From Rutpela maculata (taxonomy: Eukaryota; Arthropoda; Insecta; Coleoptera; Cerambycidae): a stretch of 64,000 bases of DNA. How positions within the stretch are numbered: the stretch's first letter is position 1; every line of letters begins with the position of its first letter. The stretch is from the NCBI GenBank assembly GCA_936432065.2, contig OW386293.2:97361795-97425794 (forward strand), read 5' to 3'. The position numbers were made by a program, and so were the translations under genes. Below the pieces are notes generated by a model. That model was given only the letters and a program-made list of their open reading frames with translations, was not told the origin of the DNA and did no database searches. Below are positions 22,482 through 32,082 of this stretch, one piece after another.

Positions 22482-24465
22482 TAGTCCACGCAAATTAGAC
22501 TTTTTAGGAGAAAAAATTCATATACAAATTATATTTGGGCCATGTATAGTTCATAGAAGTAGAATTAAGAATCCGAAGAGTTCCCACCTTATCCGTTGAT
22601 GGAAACACCCTTTTGGGGCGAAAAACCACCCCTAGACGGGACTTAGTTACGGTTATTCTCATTTTTCTTCGGATCCGTAATTCCCACGAAAAACAGGTAT
22701 AGGAACAAAAATATTCTTCATTAAATTCTACACAAAAAATGTTCTATGGTCGATTTGCGTACTCCCCACCGTTTTCTCGCTATCGACGTTCATAGTAGGG
22801 GGTAGTTTGGAGCGCTCGGCGAAAAATCGGTGGTACGCGATTTTTCACAGCGAATATCTCCGAAACGGCTACTTTGACGTCAAAAATGGTTATAACGAAA
22901 CTTGTAGAGCGGATTCTCCTCTACAAGATTCATCTTGTACTTTTTTTTTAATTATTCTTGTTGAATTTTCTCGCTTTTTTCGAGGACACGCACTTTGTAA
23001 TATGACCTCGTTTACACACCACCCATGAGGTAGAGGTCTCGGTGCGTTTTTTTTTGTAAGTGGTTTCCCCTCTAGCCTATTCCACTGTCGTCATTGTCGG
23101 TTTCAGTCGTCGATAGGGTTTTCTTCAATCAACTCATCTTCGGTAGATGAATTTAAGCAGCCTTGTCCGTGACGGTTGGAGCACATGGTTAAGCAGCGCA
23201 ATCTTATTTTTACACACCCGCATCGTTTCCCGCAGCCCATCCTGCAGTTGCAAGATATAAGTTGTAGAATGGAAGACGGAGCTGGTGCCTCAGGTGTGAA
23301 AGAACGGTGGTCAGTTTTCTTCCAACCCCGTTGTGTCGGATCAAAGGTTTATTCCTCTCCATAACTGAATTTGATGAAAAACCCTATAAGCATGCTGATG
23401 AGAAGCGGCAGACGTTGGCGGTAGTCTCGATAATAGTACAGCGGTACTTCATTTCCCAACCAATTTATTGAATGTGAGAAATCTATGTCTATTTAAAGAT
23501 TTCTCTTTCTTTGGAGCTTTATATAACGCCATCGTGAAACGCTCTCCAGCAGTTGCGACTTCTTCTTTCGTTGATTGAGGGTTGTTAAATATAGGCACAA
23601 TGTCATCCAAATCTCTTATAATTAAGTATAGTTACAGTTTGTGCTTTGCCTTTACCGAACAAAGCAGAAGTAGTGTCGCAACCACTAAATGCATGTGCAA
23701 ACAGCACAGTTTCGTTACAGTTTCTCAAGACATCCGAACTAACACGAAATACGCACCGAGTCTAACAACGGTATTTCACAACTAAATATTCGAGCGTCGA
23801 GAATGGACAATTCATACCTGCCCCCCTTCCTCACATTTCCCAAACCGTAATCTGTCGAGCAGCTTCGACAGAATCCGAAGGTCAAACATAACAGTGCCGT
23901 GAGGTTTTCAAAGAATTTGGGCGAAAAGAAATAATAAATATTAAAATGATGATAAAAGCGAGAAAATTCAACAAAAATAATTTCAAAAAAGGAAAAGTAC
24001 AAGATGAATCTTGTAGAGGAGAATGCGCTCTACAAGTTTCATTAGAACCATTTTTGACGTCAAAGTAGCCGTTCGGAGACATTTGCTTTGAAAAATCGCG
24101 TTCCACCGATTTTTCGCCGAGCGCTCCAAACTACCGCCTACTATGAACGTCGATAACGAGAAAACGGCAGGGAGTATGCAAATCGACCATAGAACTTTTT
24201 TCGTGTAGAATTTAATGGCGAATATTTGCTCCTATACCTTTTTTTCGTGGGAATGATGGATTCGAAGAAAAATGAGAATAATCGCAACTAACTTCGAGTG
24301 TCTAGGGGTGGTTTTTCGCCCTAAAAGGGTGTTCTCATCAACGGGTAAGATGGGAACTTTTCGGATCGTTACTTCTGCCTCTATGAACTATGCATAGCCC
24401 AAATATAATTTGTATATGATTTTTTTCTTCTATTCGCTATTTTTTCGTCTAATTTGCGTGGACTA
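22482..24465. mobile_element. Long inverted-repeat element F6 with coding relic
   Basis: Arms of about 510-520 bp (22,482-22,995 and 23,945-24,465) are inverted copies starting TAGTCCACGCAAATTAGAC. Paired landmarks include TATACAAATTATATTTGGGC, GGGCGAAAAACCACCCCTAG, GGTCGATTTGC, TAGTTTGGAGCGCTCGGCGA and TACAAGATGAATCTTGTAGA. The ~950-bp core carries a minus-strand relic of the GCDTTSA/CxC protein family. This layout is that of an internally decayed DNA transposon with long terminal inverted repeats. Confidence 0.85.
23110..23765 (-). pseudogene. Relic of HAF-GCDTTSA / CxC cysteine-cluster protein family, copy 1
   Basis: On the minus strand, from 23,765: NCNETVLFAHAFSGCDTTSA followed by LFGKGKAQTVTILNYKRF. 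After a frameshift come DDIVPIFNNPQSTKEEV and ERFTMALYKAPKKE. A further shift gives LDPTQRGWKKTDHRSF and a cysteine cluster beginning ISCNCRMGCGKRCGCVK, with later Cys in TMCSN and GCLN. I know this order from uncharacterised multicopy invertebrate proteins. GCDTTSA with an upstream FDGY and DDAD looks to me like an XPG/FEN1-like (PIN-fold) nuclease, but that is inference. The N-terminal half is absent and at least two frameshifts are present. It sits between the two arms of F6. Confidence 0.65.
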
Positions 24466-24471
24466 TATTAT
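24466..24471. repeat. Possible target duplication TATTAT (right)
   Basis: Partner of the TATTAT at 22,476-22,481, immediately outside the right arm of F6. Confidence 0.4.
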
Positions 24472-24585
24472 AAGGAACTAAAGTGAGGTTTTGATGTATT
24501 ATTTGTTTGTCCTCCATGTAGGGGCCTTGAAATATGTGAAGCTACTAAAAAATTTGAATTTTTTTTTAATCCAACCGCCTTCAAA

Positions 24586-24846
24586 AATTATCTCTAATAA
24601 GTCAGAAATAAAATTTCACTCAGTTTTATAAATGCCTGTCTATCTATGAGTAGAAAGTAGCAGTATTACCAAATATCAATTATTTGAAGTCGGTGCAAAA
24701 CATATTTTTGAAATTAATAATTTTTTTTGCACCGACAAATTGATATTTGGTAATAAGATACAGTTCCTTGCTACTTTCTACAAATAGATTGAGATGTATT
24801 TGTAAAACTGAGTCAAATTTTATTTCTTACTTTTTAGAAATATTTT
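24586..24846. mobile_element. Small fold-back element F7
   Basis: Arms of about 115-120 bp around a ~25-bp loop. GAAATAAAATTT, GTAGAAAGTAG, TTACCAAATATCAA and TCGGTGCAAAA in the left arm pair with their complements in the right arm. MITE-sized with no coding content. Confidence 0.75.
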
Positions 24847-24849
24847 CTA

Positions 24850-26135
24850 TCCTTTTTCCCTCCTAGTAATGTTGATGTTTTATATTGTCGCTTTAGTTTT
24901 ATTGTTTTTGCCATTAGATAGATGATAATCCCTTTGAGTTCTTCTCAGGTCTCTTCTCTTGCCTTTGTACATAGTCCGCTAGTTATTTTCGTAGCGTTGA
25001 TGTGTGCCTGGGTTGTTATGTTTTCGTCTTCTAGTTGGTGGCTTAGTGCTCCATAAGGACAATTGCCGTCACCATTATTTCTTTACTGTAGTTGGTGTGC
25101 CTTCGTTCCTATACTTTGTAACAGATCGTTTTTCCGTCTTCTGGGAAGATACCACATTCTTCAGAGAAATTTATGATGCGTGTATTTATGTTTATGTGCC
25201 GAAAAAAAAAAACAGTTTTTGCGTGATATACCAATAGAGCTTCACTGATTAGTTAGAGTTTAATTTAGATTCAATATTTACTTGAAGGTTGATACAAGAA
25301 AGTAATGTATTTATTTTAAGAACTTATTATCTAACTATAACTTATCGTACTGAGGAGCCTTTAGAGATTTAATGTGTGGTGAATATAAACAGAACATAGA
25401 CTATATATAGCAACTAGTAAAGTAAAGTAAAAATAAAGAAAAATAAGTAACGTGTAAATTACCAAAATATGCGTTTGTTATTAATACAAATAAAATGGTT
25501 AATATTTATATCTCGTGCCTGTATATTCCTTTTTGGGAATTCGTTCTTGTCTTTGTTTTTATCAGCGGATAGACTATGCCACTGCACTACACTATAATTT
25601 GCTGCATTGCACATAAAATAAGTTTGATGTTTAAAGGATTTCGCACGTTTCTTATGTAAAATAATACCCGGCGGATTTGGTCAAAATTGAAATATGTCAT
25701 TTATGAAATCATCCTGAATAAAAAAGTCTCCATGGGAGCAAGACGGAAAAAGTAATAGTTTTTAAGTTATGGAGCTTTGAAGTTGTCTATCCGTGGTATA
25801 TCAAATTCGGAACGTGGTGAATATAAACAGAACAAAGGCTGAAGAACAGCTCGAATTTGACACAAATTTTCAAAATTAGAAATCCAACAAACTAATTAGC
25901 CTGCTCCCTAGATATGGGCCACAATACGAATCGGAAGTACGAACTGGAAGTTGCATGATTAAGTCCATTTTTTAGGGTGAAAACTTTTTCAGTCTCAGTA
26001 TAGACCTGCGTATTAAGTACGTATAAAGGGTAAATAAATGGATTGCAGGCCTCCTCAATAGATATGAACCACAATAACACAGGGCTAAAATACGAACCGA
26101 AAGTTGCATGATTAAGTCCATGAATCATGTTATAT
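24850..26135. other. No gene seen
   Basis: AT-rich. The segments near 25,870-26,000 and 26,045-26,130 look like imperfect direct repeats (GATATG(G/A)(G/A)CCACAATA and GAA(C/A)TTGCATGATTAAGTCCAT in both). Nothing coding. Confidence 0.4.
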
Positions 26136-26139
26136 TTTC

Positions 26140-26695
26140 GAAAAAATGCATACAAGTAAACGAATTTGTGTTTGAATATTCGAAAAGTATACATTTTTTC
26201 CTAAATATTTTATTTTTTCCAATGGCTTATATTGTTTAAAACAAAAAAGCATCAGAAAGCTACAATTTTCATCTTTTAAATGAACCAACACTCATATAGA
26301 CTGAACAAATTCTGATTTAGTGACATGTAATTCAGTGTGTCTGTATCACAGTCATGCGTATTCAAGCACGCGCATGCATGTATCTCGCTCCGAGTTACAA
26401 TGTTATAATTGACTATTTTTTCCGGGAAAACCGTGGCTTTAGTGATAAATTCTGGTAGGACATTTTTTGTTCATAAATACGTGATCTATCCATCTGTATT
26501 TTTTATTTTTTCCTAGCTTGATTTAATTTCAAAATTTTGAAAAAATGGACGATAAAAATTTTTTTTCCGTTTTGTTTTACGTTCTGCATCCGAGCGAAAT
26601 GTAAAGTTTTCAGGATATTATTCTATACACTTTCACGAACTTATTAAAAAAAAATTATTCAGTTTGAAAATTTTTTTAGGTAAATACCTTCATCG
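26140..26695 (+). repeat. Dispersed repeat family Q copy
   Basis: Shared with 40,570-41,385: TCGAAAAAATGCATACA, TTGAATATTCGA(A/G)AAGTATACA, TATTGTTTAAAACAAAAAAG, TGAACAAATTCTGATTTAGT, ATCTCGCTCCGAGT and CTATACACTTTCACGAACT. This copy is continuous, while the other is interrupted by about 300 bp of different sequence. Confidence 0.75.
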
Positions 26696-26699
26696 ACTG

Positions 26700-27955
26700 G
26701 GCTAATATAGACGAATCCGGATATAGTTGCGTGATACTCTAGAATAACCTTTTCCTATCACACCGTGTAATACTCATCTCTACTCCTTCATGGGTCAAAA
26801 GTGTCATCCTGGTTAATAGAAAAATACTAAAGGCACAATAATTGTCATTATAATCAAAACGTTTATTGAAATAACAATGGTTTTCTCGAATTTGATTGTA
26901 TAATAAACGATTTAGGCGAATGGTGTAATTGTTTTCGTATCGCGCCATCCTTGTACTTAATTAGTTAATTGAACAGCCAACTGAATACCTAATTGGGAGT
27001 GCAAGCGTCGACCCGACTCACAACAATGACTTACTTGAACTATTCAATTCGAAAATTTGAATTATGTTGCACCACTTCAACACAAAGGGTCCGCCGAAAT
27101 GAGGTGCACAATTTATGATTTTGTATTGTCAGGAACTATTTGAGATATTATATTGGCGTAACTGGCATTTTGGTAAATTAATATTGGCAAACGTACTCTT
27201 AGAAAGCGAATAATTGACAAATGGCACTGAAAATTAAGTTACATTTTTTTTAAGTTTAGAGTAGGTTAGGATTTTCAACAACGCAACTCTATTACAACTC
27301 TATTACAGGCACGACACTACGGTGGGGTTAGGGTCGGCCATGGCACACACAAAATTACGTATACAATACATGACACAATATGTGGCTGGTTTTAATATAT
27401 CTAGTATTGTCATACTTTCTAATAGTGTTAAAGAATATTTTGAACTAATAAGATTTTTCGTTTTAATAAAAGTAAAGTAGAAGAAAAATTAAATTTTAAA
27501 AGTTTTGGCGAAGGTGACAGGAAATTCGACTAAAAATAGCGAGTGAAAAAAAATCAGTCAAATTAGCCAAAACTTTCACATAAACATTGTGGCTTTCTGA
27601 TAAAAAATGTTTATTAAAATATTTTCGGAAATATCTCCTTTGACCGCCAGGGGCGGATGGGCCGGCTGAGAGGACAGGAGAATTCCCGAAGGGGCGGTTG
27701 ATTTGAGGTCGGGGAAGTAACATTCCCGTACGGTTTTGTTGATCGTTGCTTGGCAACGGATCTTTTCCGGTCTGTTTTCTGATAGTTTCTTAGCAACGGA
27801 CTAAAATACTGGAATTGTGCATTTTTCGATATAAAATCGCGCAGAAAATGTAGACATTGCCGATCGATTTCAGAAAAAGGATTATTTTGACTGTGATATT
27901 TTACTCATTTCATGCTGATGTCCTATCGGGCCGGTTTATAAAAAATTCAATATTG
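26700..27955. other. No gene seen
   Basis: Intergenic. Short, somewhat GC-richer block near 27,640-27,790 with an overlapping pair of minus-strand open frames rich in Arg and Pro; neither carries a recognisable domain. Confidence 0.4.
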
Positions 27956-27959
27956 TCAT

Positions 27960-28265
27960 TATTATACTCTTCCGAACTACCAAAACGAACAGTATATTGC
28001 GTTTGATCGGTACATTTCTAAAACCGTAAATATCGCTTGGAGAGAAAAAAAATTCATATCATTGTGTTAGTGATCGAAGCGACAACGAAATGAACAACTT
28101 TCAAAATGCCTGCCCGTATGTCCGTCCATCCGCCACGTTTCTTATCAGCATGATAACTGAGGAACGAAATGTTCGGTCGTATTGAAATTCGGGCAGCAGT
28201 GTTAGCTGGAGGGAGAACCCTATTGTTTTTGAACAAAATCGCTCGGTAAATAAAGAAGTTATTAA
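27960..28265 (+). repeat. Dispersed repeat family S, partial copy
   Basis: Contains GTTTGATCGGTACATTTCTA, AAATATCGCTTGGAGAGAAA, ATATCATTGTGTTAGTGATCG, GCATGATAACTGAGGAACGA and TTTGAACAAAATCGCTCGGT, all with counterparts in the inverted copy at 4,990-5,420 and the copy at 28,690-29,220. Confidence 0.6.
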
Positions 28266-28689
28266 TCGTTTAAATTTTCCTTAATTTTCTGAAATGTTTT
28301 CCTATCTCCTATCTCCTCATATCAATATTTATATATATTTTTTTAAATATACATTTTATAATAGTATAACATCCAATCGACGATGATTTGTGAAACCAAT
28401 TTAAACGATTAGGTTTCGTCAACTCTGGCTGTTCAGACATTCAATTGTCACTACGCTACTGCACCGTGGATGTCTGGCTGGCTCCGAACAAGCTATTGGC
28501 ATTGCTATGTATTTGATATCAAAGGGCCGCAGGTCCGAAACACAAATAGATGCGGTTTTTTTACTAACTAATGAAATTAAACTAACACTGTTTACAAAAA
28601 GACTGCAAAAGGTATCCAATAGAATGTGCGGCAATTATATTAAAAGTTCCACAAACCGACCGAAGAGTGTTTACTCTAGTTATACTGGT

Positions 28690-29222
28690 AGTACTGTTAG
28701 TTAAATAGGGAAAATTTGAGGGAAATAACTAATTTTGAAAATTGGCAGATATGTTCATACAAGTCTACTATTAAATACACTAAAAGTTCTCTCAATCTGG
28801 TGTGGTCGAGTCGCCATCTTGGAAAAATTATGGTCCGAGTTTTTGGCTTATATCACGATAACCATTAGCGATATCGGAAGTATGTCTATGTAAAAAATAT
28901 AGCTTATAATATTGTCAAACTATGGATATTCATTCTTTCCGTATATATTATTATAATCTTCTGAAATACGAAAATTGCATTCGATCGACACATTTTTAAA
29001 ACTGTAAATATCACTCGTAGAGAAAAAAAAATCGCGCCATTTTCAACGAGTTTCAAAATGTCCGTCGACTATCCGTTCGTCATGTTTTTATAAGCATGAT
29101 AACTTAAGAGAGACAAGTCCGATTTAATTGAAATTTAGAGAGGTAAGTTAGTGTTAGTTAGCGTTAGTTAGCGTTTTTGAAGAAAATCGATCAGTAAATA
29201 TAAAGGTTATGAAATATGTATA
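28690..29222 (+). repeat. Dispersed repeat family S, longest copy
   Basis: Begins TTAAATAGGGAAAATTTGAG and includes CGCCATCTTGGAAAAAT, ACCATTAGCGATATCGGAA, TAAATATCACTCGTAGAGA, GCATGATAACTTAAGAGAGA and TTTTTGAAGAAAATCGATCA. It joins the 5' half (seen in F4 and at 41,735-42,070) to the 3' half (seen at 27,960 and 4,990), so it serves as the reference copy. It ends about 70 bp before the LTR element. Confidence 0.65.
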
Positions 29223-29289
29223 TAAAAATAAAATCCACGTGAAGAGTGTTTTAACACCTTTGATAAGACACTATAAATACAAAAATACT

Positions 29290-29293
29290 GCAT
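29290..29293. repeat. Target site duplication GCAT (left)
   Basis: GCAT directly precedes the 5' LTR and is repeated directly after the 3' LTR (38,634-38,637). Four-base duplications are typical of gypsy-type integrases. Confidence 0.9.
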
Positions 29294-30842
29294 TGTAATG
29301 AAGCATATTTTAAACCCCAATAAACCATTTATATTTACCAAAAATAGATATGTTTCTGTTGAATTATTTAGTAAAAGTTACCAGGCTGTGAAAAATAATT
29401 ATATCACCGCATAAACTAATAGGCCCCACCAGGCCCAACCGAAACTGAAAATGCATACTAAACCGTGATCTCCGCAGAAAGCATTCAGTTGCTACCAGTG
29501 AACAACAGCGAGCAGAAGTGCCTTCTCCAGGGAAACCGCCAGCAGACGTAAGTTCCCATATTTGAATTATATTTCCGCGACACTGTACTAAGTTGCGCCT
29601 ACGGCAATCAATATCCACGCGCACCGTTCCCCCGTCATTACCGCGAATAGAGGGGATAGTGGACTAGATACCCGAGGCACTGAGAGCAGACAGTCAGTTC
29701 CTCACGAGCTCCAACAGCGACCAGACGTGCCCACTGCAGCCAGCTTCGGAAATAAGTAAGTAAAGTGAGTAAAGTAAGTAAGTGAAATTTTTCTAAGACC
29801 GGGAGACAGAAAATAATGGTAAAGTCCGCGATTTCTGACTTGTAAAATATTTTTCATTTAACCGTTTCACCTGAAAATAATACAAGTATTCATTTACCGC
29901 TACGCACCGTGTCTGCACATTTTCCCCCTCTACCGGCTTGTGGAAAGAGGAAAGTCTTTATTAAAACTCGTGATATCAAACAGTCGTGGTCGGCCGCTCC
30001 ACGACTCTAGACGCGTCCAGCAGTAAGCAGGAGCCCCGCCAACTGTGCAAGTACCGATCCTTAAAGATTGCTCCTACCGCGACTACGTCATTACCGCACG
30101 CAGCAAATATAGAGTTCCCCACTCTAACCGTGAATCTTCTGTTGTAGTCACCGCTGAGAAGACCGGAACGAGTGCGACTCGAGACCGTTACCAGACCGGA
30201 CGTGGGCCAGGACGAAAAGTGAGTAGGTTCATAAATAATAGGTACAAGTTTGACCCTTAAAATAATTAATTTTGCTGCTTTGTTTGATAACTGCTTGTTT
30301 CTTCCTGGTATTTAATGACAACCCGTAACCTGATTAACTCGGCAATTCACTCCTTTAACCTGTCATTGTCTGTCAAACTGTACGTCACCGCCATTTTTAC
30401 CGTCATATCGCTGCTTCACTCCTGCTTACCTTAGTAACGTCACCGTATCGCATGGTAGCACTTACCGTAATCATCAGCACGTCACAGCCTGGGTTTGCTC
30501 TTTTGTGCGTTATGAATGTACTGTATATATTAAACTAGTTAAGCTGTAAATAGTTTCGTTATCACTGTAACTTATAGGAAATAAATAGATATTTTGTTTT
30601 ACCGAATTCTGTGTTTTACTGCTGTTTGTGTAACAGTCCAATTTTCCCAAATTGACCCACTGGAAGTTACTGTTTTCTCCACTGTAGCTATCCCAGCCCT
30701 ACTGTAACAGGCTGTGTTAAGAGGCTAGTGTGGGACCTTTGCCCCACGTAAAAAATTGTAAAGGTGGCGCCCGAGTAACCGAACCGTTGCTAAGGTGCCA
30801 AAAGTGACCACTTTCCGGCCTCACCGGAAAGTATACGTCACA
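29294..30842 (+). repeat. 5' LTR, 1,549 bp
   Basis: Starts TGTAATGAAGC and ends GTATACGTCACA, giving the usual TG...CA ends. It is repeated 7,791 bp downstream. An AATAAA polyadenylation signal lies at 30,580-30,585, and an AT-rich TATATATTA at 30,523 is a weak TATA candidate. A cluster of GTAAGT/GTGAGT-like splice donor matches is at 29,753-29,784 and another CGTAAGT at about 29,549. The LTR is long for a gypsy element. Confidence 0.95.
30580..30585 (+). terminator. Polyadenylation signal AATAAA in 5' LTR
   Basis: Canonical hexamer. The copy in the 3' LTR (38,371-38,376) is the one expected to define the element's RNA end. Confidence 0.55.
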
Positions 30843-30846
30843 AACT

Positions 30847-30865
30847 TGGCGGCCCGAGCAGGGAC
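30847..30865 (+). other. Primer binding site, tRNA-Lys-like
   Basis: Four bases after the LTR end lies TGGCGGCCCGAGCAGGGAC. It starts with the TGG that pairs with a tRNA 3' CCA end and resembles the standard lysine primer site TGGCGCCCGAACAGGGAC, with one extra G and an A-to-G change that still allows G-U pairing. The primer identity is inferred from this likeness. Confidence 0.7.
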
Positions 30866-32082
30866 TGTATTAAATTAAATTAGATTGTGGGAAAATTTAA
30901 TTGGACTTTCGCATTCGGCAGTCACCGGACGCGACCGAAAAAGTACCGACCGGCCTAGAGAGACATCTGAGGTGTCATTTTCGACTAAACCGACCACGAG
31001 GAAGCGATTGCGACCATTACCGAACCGCTCCGACCACTCCCGAAGACGTTCTCGACCATTTTAAGAAGACTATTAGATTTTGGGAATTGAACACAGGTTC
31101 CGGCGGTGTTAGCATACGAAGAGGCTGCACTTTTAACCGAAAACCCGAACTCCGGCCGAACGTTTCCGAAGTGTACCGAAGGGATCCGAAAAGGAACGAA
31201 GTCGTGTGGGGTATCAAATTTAGGGTAATCGGACCCAAGGAATCGATTGCCACCAGTGTCCGGCCGATCAGACCAACCGTTCCGGAAAAAAGTGCGCTAC
31301 GGCCAAAGTAAGGGTCGAAATTGAGTAACTCTGATACTAGGTTGTAGTCCGGACCCAGATACACCTTCTGCACCGAATTTTACCGACCAACCGGATTTTA
31401 CCCGGAATACTTGGAGTCCCCGGAGTCCGGAGTTACTAGGCAAGTGACCCCTCGTGAAATAGTAACTTTGGGACGCTGAATCGATTGCCACTGGTTTCAG
31501 ACCGCTCCGACCAACTGTTTCGGAAAACCGTGTACCACAGCAACCTGGGAGGTCGAAACTGAGTAAGACCGACAAAATTGGGTAACTGGCATCTCAAGAC
31601 ACCATCTAATTTGATTTCGCCGATTCTACCGATTTTCTGGATTATCCCCGGAGTCCTACCAGTTCCGGTGATAAATTCTATCCGTTTGGTGCCTACCACT
31701 ACCAGTGGCCTTCCAGTGCGTAAACCATTTGCGCATAACTGCAACCGCTTATATCCGCTGCCAAGAAGTCAGAACGGGGAGTTCTGCTTGAGAACTCGAA
31801 CGGTAAGGACGTCTCCGAGGAAGCACTACCAGATACCGCCTGTTACCTGCTTTCTCCACCGTTACCGCTACTGTTACCGTTACCGTACAACAGAGTTCTA
31901 CTTGAGAACTCGAACGAGAAGGACCTCTCTGAAGCAGCACTATCAGGCATCATCTATTACCGACTGTCCCAACATAGACCGTCCACCGTCCACCGTCACC
32001 GTCACTGTCACCGTTCACCGTTCATCGTTGGCCGTTACCGTCCAGAGTCGGAGTGTTTTGAAGTCATCTCAGAGAAGCAAAC
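30866..32082 (+). other. Untranslated leader of the LTR element with degenerate tandem repeats
   Basis: About 1.2 kb between primer site and gag start. A ~90-bp unit with AATCGATTGCCA, then GACCAACTG/GACCAACCG, then GGTCGAAA.TGAGTAA occurs at about 31,241-31,330 and 31,479-31,570 (238-bp spacing). A second unit with GTTCT.CTTGAGAACTCGAAC occurs at 31,781 and 31,895 (114-bp spacing). Near 31,855-32,040 the sequence becomes an ACCGTT/ACCGTC-rich simple repeat. Open frames of 136 and 178 codons here have no domains and probably reflect the repeat structure. Confidence 0.7.

Noticed and set aside
27496..27796. Two overlapping minus-strand frames rich in Pro/Arg
   Set aside because: Short, with no homologous family recognised, and adjacent to repeat family S; probably chance frames in a GC-richer patch.
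30045..30260. 71-codon open frame in the 5' LTR, repeated identically at 37,836-38,051; also an 86-codon minus-strand frame in both LTRs
   Set aside because: Identity only reflects identical LTRs. No domain, and the position is regulatory LTR sequence.
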